The translations under genes were made by a program, and so were the position numbers. Positions 32,050 through 37,625 of a stretch of DNA of 37,625 nt are shown here, in pieces. Every line of letters starts with the position of its first letter. The stretch's first letter is position 1. The notes beneath the pieces were generated by a model. It saw only the letters and a program-made list of their open reading frames with translations, was not told the origin of the DNA and made no database searches. Source of the stretch: an uncultured delta proteobacterium (GTDB taxonomy: Bacteria; Myxococcota_A; Polyangia; Polyangiales; Polyangiaceae); contig CAITIQ010000065.1 of the NCBI GenBank assembly GCA_903892415.1, positions 1 through 37,625 of the forward strand, given 5' to 3'.

Positions 32050-34316
32050 ACTCCACCTCCGGTGAGGCGCTCGACATTGGCGCCGTCGAACCGTACTGAT
32101 TCACCTTTCATGCCATGCACCGCGGCACCGAAGAGGTTGGCGTGGATGAAGGCGGTGCCGTGCACCGAGCAGCGCCGCAAATCCGCCTCGAACAGGTTGG
32201 CCCGCTCGAAGCTGGCCCGATCCAGACAGGCCCGTAAAAAGCGTGCCGCTCGCAAATCAGCGCCGAAGAGCCGGGCTTGCTTGAGGTTGGCCCCGTCGAA
32301 GACCGCGCACGGCAATTCGGCGAAGGAGAAGTCGGTCTCGCTCAGCATCGCGCCGAGCCACACGCTGGCCTCTCCGTGCGCACCGACGAAACGCGCACCG
32401 CCGAGCTGGGCCTCGGAGAAGGCGGTCTTTTCGAGCCGGGCGTCCGAAAGGTTGGCTTGGCTGAGTTGGCTGCGGAAGAAGAAGCAACGCTCGAGATCGG
32501 CGCCGAGCAGCATGGCACTGCTGAGGTCGGACTCTTGGAAGTCGACGGCCACGAAGCGGACCTTGGCCAATGTGGCTCCGCGCAGAACCGCGCGGGTTAG
32601 CAGCGCTTGTTCGGCTTGCGCGCCGGTCAGATCGGCGAAGGAGAGGTTGGCCTCTTCCCAGGTCGAACGGTCGAAGCGGACGTTCTTGAGCGAGGCGCTG
32701 ACGAAGCTCGCGCCGGTGGCGTCCACCGTGGTGAGCTTTGCCCCGTCGAGGTTGGCTTCCGAAGCGTCGGCCAAACAGAGGCAGGCACCGGTGAGATCGG
32801 CTCCGGCGAGATTGGCGCCGACCAGCTTGGTCCCCTGCAGGTTGGCCTCACGCAAGTTGACGCCGTGCAGATCGAACCCGGACAAGTTCCAGCCGGCTAG
32901 ATCGCGACCGCTCAGGTCGGCGAAGGGCACGAGTTCGGCCCTGTGTTCGTCGGCTTTGCCGAGCAGAAGTTGCGCCTTTGCGAGCTCGCGCTTTGCGTTT
33001 TCGTCTTGGGTTTGCCGTGCGGCGCGTTGAAAGGCCTGGGTGATCGGCAGCTTGGCCGCGGCGGGAATGGTGCCTGCCGGAGCCGCGCCGGCGGGCGACT
33101 GATTCGACTTCTGCGTTTCGCTGATCAGCGCCCGCAAATCGACGCCTTGTTTGCCTCCCGCGAGAGCGCGCGCCAGCACGTCGGCCACGGCATCGCCGGC
33201 CTTGCCACCGCCGAAGGTCTTGCTCAGATCGGCGGCCAGCGCTTCGTCCTTCTTGCCGACCACCTCCGCGTCTTTTGCGACCTCGGCCAGCGCCTCGGCC
33301 AGGCCGGCTTCGAGCCCAACCGGATCGCGATCGAAGGCCTCGAGTTCGGCCATGTGGGCGTCGCGATCTCCCGGCTGCGCGAGCGAGGCACCCACGACCA
33401 ACAGGCTGCTCACGTCGGAGAGATCCTCCTCGCGTACTTCGCAAAGTCCACGCCAGGTCAGGGTGACGCGGCGTTGGTCCGCCTCGACCAAGACCGTATC
33501 CAGCCGCAGCAATACTTCGCGCGCGCCGTGCTCCCGGCTCTTGACGTAGGCCCGCGGAAACAGGCCGGGGAGTTGGGTTTTGAGCGAGGCATGCAGCGGA
33601 TCGAGGTTGATCAGCTTGAGCTCGGCATCGACGGCGAGCGCTTCGAGTTGCTGATCGTGCGGGGCGGCTTGGAAAGCGCGAAAGTCGAAATCAGCTGCGA
33701 AGAAGGGCGCGCGCGTCTTTTGGTAGTCCTCGCCCCAGGCCTTGCCCCAGTGCTGTAAACGCGCGGGCCAATCGGGGTGCACCGCGCCGAAGTTTGCGGC
33801 GAACTGCGGCTCGTCTTGGCGCCGACGCGGAAACTCCGGGTGCTCGACGTTGGGGATATCGGCGCCGATCGGGTTGTGCTCGGTGCGCGAAGCCCGCGAC
33901 CAATCGAGCGCCTGTTCGCTGAAAGGTAGCGGTTCGGAGAGCGTGCGCGCATCCAGCCAGCGGCGGGTCCCCACCACCCGCAGTCGCTTGCGCAGCGGCC
34001 CGACCGAGAGCTCCACGCCGCATTCTCGCAGCGGTAAGCCGTGCGGGGTGTGACAGCTGCCGCTGAGCAGCACGTCCACCTTGGGCTTGAACGGCGCGAA
34101 ATCTCCCGGGTAGAGCAGGGCATTGTCCCGATCGTCGTCGACGAAGGTCTCGGCTTTGAGCGGACCTTGCGCCAGCAAGTCCCCCACCAATTCGCATTGG
34201 CCGTTGGGCACGAGCGTGAAGGTTCCACGCACCACCACCACCATTTCGGGCGTGGGTGGACGACGTGAGGTGACGATGGCGGCGCTGACGAAGGGAGACG
34301 TGTTTCGGATTCGCAT
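32046..34316 (-). CDS. DUF2169 protein fused to pentapeptide repeats (T6SS adaptor-like)
   Basis: 756 residues. Residues about 1-310 are a DUF2169 domain ('VVVVRGTFTLVPNG', 'PGDFAPFKPKVDVLLSGS', 'HPDWPARLQHWGKAWGEDY', 'LPGLFPRAYVKSREHGAREV'). About 330-460 is an Ala-rich charged linker. About 465-750 are pentapeptide repeats ('ANLAGADLTGACLCLADA', 'ANLFEADLRRC'). Known DUF2169 proteins help load PAAR/effector proteins onto VgrG, for example beside Agrobacterium VgrG2. The fused beta-helix and the following pentapeptide gene suggest one large adaptor complex. It is 16 bp downstream of the gene at 34333. Confidence 0.88.
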   Translation of the reverse strand: MRIRNTSPFVSAAIVTSRRPPTPEMVVVVRGTFTLVPNGQCELVGDLLAQGPLKAETFVDDDRDNALLYPGDFAPFKPKVDVLLSGSCHTPHGLPLRECGVELSVGPLRKRLRVVGTRRWLDARTLSEPLPFSEQALDWSRASRTEHNPIGADIPNVEHPEFPRRRQDEPQFAANFGAVHPDWPARLQHWGKAWGEDYQKTRAPFFAADFDFRAFQAAPHDQQLEALAVDAELKLINLDPLHASLKTQLPGLFPRAYVKSREHGAREVLLRLDTVLVEADQRRVTLTWRGLCEVREEDLSDVSSLLVVGASLAQPGDRDAHMAELEAFDRDPVGLEAGLAEALAEVAKDAEVVGKKDEALAADLSKTFGGGKAGDAVADVLARALAGGKQGVDLRALISETQKSNQSPAGAAPAGTIPAAAKLPITQAFQRAARQTQDENAKRELAKAQLLLGKADEHRAELVPFADLSGRDLAGWNLSGFDLHGVNLREANLQGTKLVGANLAGADLTGACLCLADASEANLDGAKLTTVDATGASFVSASLKNVRFDRSTWEEANLSFADLTGAQAEQALLTRAVLRGATLAKVRFVAVDFQESDLSSAMLLGADLERCFFFRSQLSQANLSDARLEKTAFSEAQLGGARFVGAHGEASVWLGAMLSETDFSFAELPCAVFDGANLKQARLFGADLRAARFLRACLDRASFERANLFEADLRRCSVHGTAFIHANLFGAAVHGMKGESVRFDGANVERLTGGGV

Positions 34317-34332
34317 TGGGGATGAAAAGGGT

Positions 34333-35592
34333 TCAGCCGAGGAAGATGGCGAGGGCGTTTTCTTTGATGAAGGCGGCTAGCTTTTCGCTGCCGCTGATGT
34401 CGAACTCTTGCGCGCCGCAGGCTTTGATTTCGACCTTTCGGGCCAGCGTGATTTCGGTGGAGGCGCCGACGAAGAGCTGCAACGACTTGCCGATGAAGGC
34501 CTCGATCGCTACCGGCGCGACCGAAACCTCGGTGGTGAAGCCAGCGATGCGCAGGCTCTCCATTGACCCCACGAACAGCTCGGCGAAGTTGCCGTACCAG
34601 TGCTCGTCCGCAGTGCCGAACGACTCATTCTTGATTGCAGTTTGCGTGCCGACCCGACCGAGCGTGTTCTTGATCGTGCCAGCGAGTACGCGGGAATCCA
34701 CCGTGTCGGCGTGGATGATGTCGAGCAAGGTGCCTTCGCTCGCCGTCTCCTTCGGGCCGAAATCATCGTCGTCTTCCGCCATGGTGCCGACGCGGACGTA
34801 GCTCGCGGCACGACCAACCACCGTTTGCTCGCTGGTCGCGTTGGCGGTGGTGACCGAGGTGATGGTGGTGGCATAGACGGTCTCGGAGATGGTCGGGTTG
34901 GTCTTGTTCGGTCGCGGCGCGCTGCCGGCCTCGAGCACGAGTTCGCCTTGGTCGGCCGAACCGATCACGGTGGTGATCTCTGGCCCGTAGAACTCCTCGC
35001 GCACGCGACCGTGGTAGATGTTGGTCACGTGGCCCTTCTCCGCTTCTTCGAGCACGGCCCAGGTGCCGCCGAGATCGGGGTCTTGCACCCAGCGCACCGA
35101 AGAAGTGGCGCCTGGCGCGATGTCGCCGCTCTGAATCAGACCGCCCGACATGTCGAAGAAGGCCCCTTGTTCCGCATCATCCTGATGGCCCAGCACCAGC
35201 AGCTTGTAGTTGCCGCGGATGACCTCGACTTTGTCGCCGCGGGTGGTGGTGATGCGGTTGCCGTCGGAGTGATCGCGCCAGCCACAATCGGAGATGATCT
35301 TCGCGCTCGTGGCTTGTCGCGTTTCTTGCGGGATCTCGTTCGGCTCGCCGGTGCGGTGGCGCGTGTCGTTGATGAAGAGTGGCGCTGAGTTATCGGCGGC
35401 GCGCGCCTTCGCGAATAGGTCGGCGCCTTCCTCGACGGTGGGGTCGCTCGCTTGGGGGGTGGCGCCAAGTCGCAGGTAGGAGACGAGGCTCGCTCCTTCG
35501 TCGCGGGTCCCTTTGTAATCAGGGACCTTCAGCATCATGTACTTGTAGTCTTCGCCGACGTTCTCTTGCAGATACTCGATGTCTTCAGCCAT
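34333..35592 (-). CDS. Unknown T6SS-operon protein, beta-rich, possible spike extension
   Basis: 419 residues, start preceded by AAGGA. No named family is recognised. Its first 70 residues are polar. 'TTTRGDKVEVIRGNYKLLVLG' (about residues 114-134, quoted to show the VgrG-like TxRG.KVEV..GN pattern) and 'MSGGLIQSGDIAPGATSS' are followed by short Thr/Val/Ile strands. The C-terminal half ('LFVGSMESLRIAGFTTEVSV', 'LQLFVGASTEITLARKVEIK') is the repetitive beta pattern of VgrG C-terminal beta-helices. It lies 21 bp after VgrG, which ends unusually early, so this protein could supply the missing needle. That is an inference from shape and position. Confidence 0.6.
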   Translation of the reverse strand: MAEDIEYLQENVGEDYKYMMLKVPDYKGTRDEGASLVSYLRLGATPQASDPTVEEGADLFAKARAADNSAPLFINDTRHRTGEPNEIPQETRQATSAKIISDCGWRDHSDGNRITTTRGDKVEVIRGNYKLLVLGHQDDAEQGAFFDMSGGLIQSGDIAPGATSSVRWVQDPDLGGTWAVLEEAEKGHVTNIYHGRVREEFYGPEITTVIGSADQGELVLEAGSAPRPNKTNPTISETVYATTITSVTTANATSEQTVVGRAASYVRVGTMAEDDDDFGPKETASEGTLLDIIHADTVDSRVLAGTIKNTLGRVGTQTAIKNESFGTADEHWYGNFAELFVGSMESLRIAGFTTEVSVAPVAIEAFIGKSLQLFVGASTEITLARKVEIKACGAQEFDISGSEKLAAFIKENALAIFLG

Positions 35593-35613
35593 GGGATCCT
35601 TGGTGGGGGGTGG

Positions 35614-37128
35614 TCAGATAGGAAGGGTTTTGTCGCGGAACTGCATGACGATGCCGCTGGCGGTGACGACCTCACTGACGCGAGCGCGTGAGGCGTTCAC
35701 CGGAGACGGATTCACCGCGTTCGGTACGGCGCCGAGGATCACCGGGCGATCCGGATCACCGTCGAGGAAGGCGACGATCACCTCGACACCCGGTCGCAAT
35801 GGAAAATGTGTGCCATAGCCAGCGCCGGCGTGCGCTTGCGCCATGCGGATGGGGCGCGAGGGCTTCACGGCGGTATTGCTGGCGCCGTCGAAGTGAAAGC
35901 GCACCCAATAGCGGCCCTCCTCATCGATCTGGGCGGGCAGCTGCGGAGCGCCGGGAGCCGTGGGAACCGGTTCGACCTGGCCGGTAAGAAAGCCAAAAAC
36001 CCGCGGTTTCGGCGTGACGCGCGCCGGTCGGAACACGACTGAGGCCAACATCGCGCGGAAGTCGTTGCGGTAGGCGCCCGGCTCGCTGCTGGAGAGCGCC
36101 GACGGCCGACGATAGTCGTGGTCCACCGAGATCAGACACAGATCGGTGGGGGCGCCGCGCGAGAGCAAGGGATGATCGCTGAGCGCGAAACGAGCGCCCG
36201 AACCAAGGGTGTGCACGGCGCTTTTGCCGTCGAAAAGGTTTCGTTTGGCGAGCTTCTCTTCGGCGCGCAGTTTGGCGATCTGCGCTGCGTGCTCCGGGGA
36301 TTTGGCGTGACTGCCGTAGTCGAGGGAGCCGCCGAAAAGGCCCTCTTCGATCTCGTGCACCGCGGCGATATCGGCGAGCGGGGTGCGGTAGTTGTAGTCG
36401 CGGACCGCGACCAGGGTGGGCACCAGTTGTTGCCGGCGCACGAAGGAAAAGACGGCGTCGCCTCCTTGCGGATCGAAGCGCAGCGGCGCGATTTCTTGGA
36501 AGGCGCTGTTGGAGTCACAGAAGACGATGGTGTCGGTTTGGCCGTGCTCGAAGTAGTAGGCGATGCCGGCGTCCTCCAGCAAGCGCTCGACGAAGGCGAG
36601 GTCGGTCTCGCGGTATTGCACGACGAACTCGCGCTTTTCGTAGTCGCGGCTGAGGCGAAACTCGAAGTCGGTGGGCTCTTGCAGGCCGAATAGACCGAGC
36701 TTCTCCCGCACGATCTCGGGCACGCTTTTGCCGAGGTGAATGGTCTGCGTTTCGACCATCCGCAGCTTGGCCAACGTCGGCACGATGCGCAGCGAGAGCA
36801 CGCGAGGTTGGTCACCGCCGAAGAGCTTGTTCTCGGTGGCCGCGGTGCCAACCCCGGGCTCGCCGTCGTCGATCAGCAGTCGCTCGCTGACGGCCTCCAC
36901 GAAGCCGTGTACCACGCGGGTCTCCAGGCCGTTTTCGATGAAACGCAAGGCAACCCGCGCGCCCTCCAGATCCTCAACCGTCGTTTCCATTGAAGGGGCG
37001 ACCAGGTCTGCGACGAACAAGAAGGTGCGAGAGACCTCCTCGTGTCCGTGAACCCGGGTCACGACCGCTCCGTCGAGCTTTGCGTCGTCACAGGAGAGCT
37101 GAAGTTCGAGATTGGTTGCCGATGACAT
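35614..37128 (-). CDS. vgrG: Type VI secretion spike protein VgrG (TssI)
   Basis: 504 residues from the ATG at 37128; the frame reaches 37224, but those residues are unlike protein. Residues about 5-380 are the gp27-like Vgr/phage GPD domain ('TRVHGHEEVSRTFLFVADLV', 'DYEKREFVVQYRETDLAFVE', 'LEDAGIAYYFEHG'), and about 395-475 are the gp5 OB domain ('DEEGRYWVRFHFDG', 'GAGYGTHFPLRPGVEVIVAF', 'DPDRPVILGAVPN'). The protein stops shortly after 'TASGIVMQFRDKTLPI', so the usual long beta-helix is missing. A GGAGGT lies 14 bases upstream, a rather long spacing. First gene of the island operon; it should sit at the tip of the Hcp tube. Confidence 0.92.
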   Translation of the reverse strand: MSSATNLELQLSCDDAKLDGAVVTRVHGHEEVSRTFLFVADLVAPSMETTVEDLEGARVALRFIENGLETRVVHGFVEAVSERLLIDDGEPGVGTAATENKLFGGDQPRVLSLRIVPTLAKLRMVETQTIHLGKSVPEIVREKLGLFGLQEPTDFEFRLSRDYEKREFVVQYRETDLAFVERLLEDAGIAYYFEHGQTDTIVFCDSNSAFQEIAPLRFDPQGGDAVFSFVRRQQLVPTLVAVRDYNYRTPLADIAAVHEIEEGLFGGSLDYGSHAKSPEHAAQIAKLRAEEKLAKRNLFDGKSAVHTLGSGARFALSDHPLLSRGAPTDLCLISVDHDYRRPSALSSSEPGAYRNDFRAMLASVVFRPARVTPKPRVFGFLTGQVEPVPTAPGAPQLPAQIDEEGRYWVRFHFDGASNTAVKPSRPIRMAQAHAGAGYGTHFPLRPGVEVIVAFLDGDPDRPVILGAVPNAVNPSPVNASRARVSEVVTASGIVMQFRDKTLPI

Positions 37129-37210
37129 GCTTTGCGAATGACCTCCGTCTTCGCTCAATGCAGCCGGCGTGCCTCGTTCCGGGGCCGCGCTATCGCGGCG
37201 TCGGCCCGAT

Positions 37211-37263
37211 GATGCAGGGTGCATCGGGGTGTATCAGCTGTATCCGCTGATACACCTGATACA
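37211..37263. promoter_or_regulatory. Tandem inverted repeats upstream of vgrG
   Basis: Two perfect inverted repeats stand side by side, 83-136 bp upstream of the vgrG start. GATGCA-ggg-TGCATC (37211-37225) is followed by arms of 11 bp, GGTGTATCAGC and GCTGATACACC (37228-37238 and 37246-37256), with a 7-base loop. CTGATACA recurs at 37256-37263, making three 8-bp half-sites. No T-run follows, so this is not an intrinsic terminator; an operator cluster or 5'-UTR structure for the operon is likely. Confidence 0.5.
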
Positions 37264-37294
37264 GGCCAGCCTTCCGTTCTAGTCCTTGTCCCCT

Positions 37295-37366
37295 GTGCCC
37301 GTGCCCGTGCCCGTGCCCGTGCCCGTGCCCGTGCCCGTGCCCGTGCCCGTGCCCGTGCCCGTGCCC
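37295..37366. repeat. Twelve tandem GTGCCC hexamers
   Basis: GTGCCC is repeated 12 times without a change (72 bp). It is in non-coding DNA upstream of the vgrG operon. Copy number may vary between strains, and partial complementary units (CGGGCA) occur at 37448-37470, so a long-range hairpin is possible. Confidence 0.95.
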
Positions 37367-37418
37367 GAGCCTGATTCTCTGATTCCGAAGTCCGCGGGAA
37401 ACGAGAGAGAGAGGGCGG

Positions 37419-37535
37419 AAGGCAGAGAGTGAGAGGAGAAGAAGAGCGGGCACGGGCACGGACACGGGCACGTTCACGGGGCAGAGAGAGACAGGGAGAA
37501 GGCAGAGAGTGAGAGGAGAAGAAGAGCGGGCACGG
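37419..37535. repeat. Purine-rich 37-bp direct repeat with 80-bp period
   Basis: The segment 37419-37455 reappears unchanged at 37499-37535. Both copies are almost pure A/G (GAGAGGAGAAGAAGAGC core). Between them are CGGGCA/CGGACA units. The region from about 37390 to 37535 has strong purine-strand asymmetry. It holds no ORF and probably belongs to a dispersed intergenic repeat; whether it is mobile is unknown. Confidence 0.85.
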
Positions 37536-37550
37536 ACTCCCTACCGTTCG

Positions 37551-37625
37551 TCAAGCCGCGATCGCGAGGCTTTGCACAGGCCGCTTGGCGCGGTCGTAGG
37601 GCTGAGCCGAGGCGAGTACTGGACC
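37551..37625 (-). CDS. C-terminal fragment of an unidentified protein
   Basis: The frame is open from the window edge to a TGA at 37551-37553, giving the C-terminal residues 'PYDRAKRPVQSLAIAA'. The piece is too short to identify. Only about 24 residues are in the window, so the gene call itself is tentative. The 37129-37550 gap separates it from vgrG. Confidence 0.25.
   Translation of the reverse strand, partial: GPVLASAQPYDRAKRPVQSLAIAA

Noticed and set aside
30484..34316. Long plus-strand ORFs (30610-31260, 32029-33030, 32943-33758) opposite the pentapeptide and DUF2169 genes
   Set aside because: They mirror the periodic codon use of the repeats and have no start context or domain; they are antisense shadows.
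37190..37477. A 95-codon minus-strand ORF with GHGHGH repeats (apparent His-rich metal binder)
   Set aside because: The His-Gly run is simply translation of the GTGCCC hexamer array, and the rest has no protein-like composition.
37385..37540. Insertion sequence end suggested by direct repeats
   Set aside because: No transposase, no terminal inverted repeats and no target-site duplication could be found.

Overview
The window is high-GC DNA, almost certainly from a myxobacterium (Myxococcota, probably Polyangiales, Sorangium/Polyangium-like). The evidence is gene content: two ferritin-like proteins on long secreted or lipoprotein-like N-termini, an AgmX/PglI C-terminal-domain lipoprotein, a di-haem cytochrome c peroxidase fused to a beta-propeller, Ala/Ser/Pro-rich lipoprotein linkers ('SASASA'), DUF4169, an Uma2-type endonuclease tail, and a VgrG/DUF2169/pentapeptide/DUF3540/DUF4150 cassette. 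I saw no rRNA, tRNA, CRISPR array, complete insertion sequence or origin. The organism assignment is an inference.

Layout. 1-318 is the C-terminus of an Uma2-like protein. 439-3647 (+) holds ferritin-like paralogue 1, an unknown protein and a small membrane protein. 3806-5798 (-) is a beta-propeller protein preceded by a regulator that a one-base deletion splits into two frames. 5913-8953 (-) is a two-gene operon: a secreted or anchored protein translationally coupled to the cytochrome c peroxidase/propeller lipoprotein. 9001-13658 is a run of single genes: a four-helix membrane protein, a GyrI-like protein convergent with an AraC+GyrI-like regulator, ferritin-like paralogue 2, a two-helix membrane protein and a Crp/Fnr-type regulator. 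13762-16773 (-) contains a decayed gene, a DUF3298-like lipoprotein and a doubtful small ORF. 17007-19555 (+) encodes DUF4169, a peroxiredoxin and an alginate-export-type porin. 19665-22693 (+) is a RavA-ViaA-like MoxR ATPase/VWA pair. 22706-28812 carries lipoproteins, an AgmX/PglI protein broken by a 7-bp tandem duplication, and two close paralogues of a cysteine-rich membrane protein around a propeller lipoprotein.

The most interesting part is 28928-37128, a compact minus-strand operon of six genes. In transcription order it encodes VgrG (short, ending just after the OB fold), an unknown beta-rich protein, a DUF2169-pentapeptide fusion, a second all-pentapeptide protein, DUF3540, and a PAAR-like (DUF4150) domain fused to an S41 serine peptidase with both catalytic residues in place. 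It reads as an orphan type VI secretion spike/cargo island whose payload is probably a protease. None of the core tss genes is in the window. Its upstream region (37129-37550) is non-coding and structured: two adjacent inverted repeats, twelve GTGCCC hexamers and an 80-bp-spaced purine-rich direct repeat.

Three loci (4528-5798, 13762-14946, 24744-26022) look like genes split by small indels. Either the sequence has residual indel errors or this stretch carries real pseudogenes or slippage mutants; raw reads would decide.
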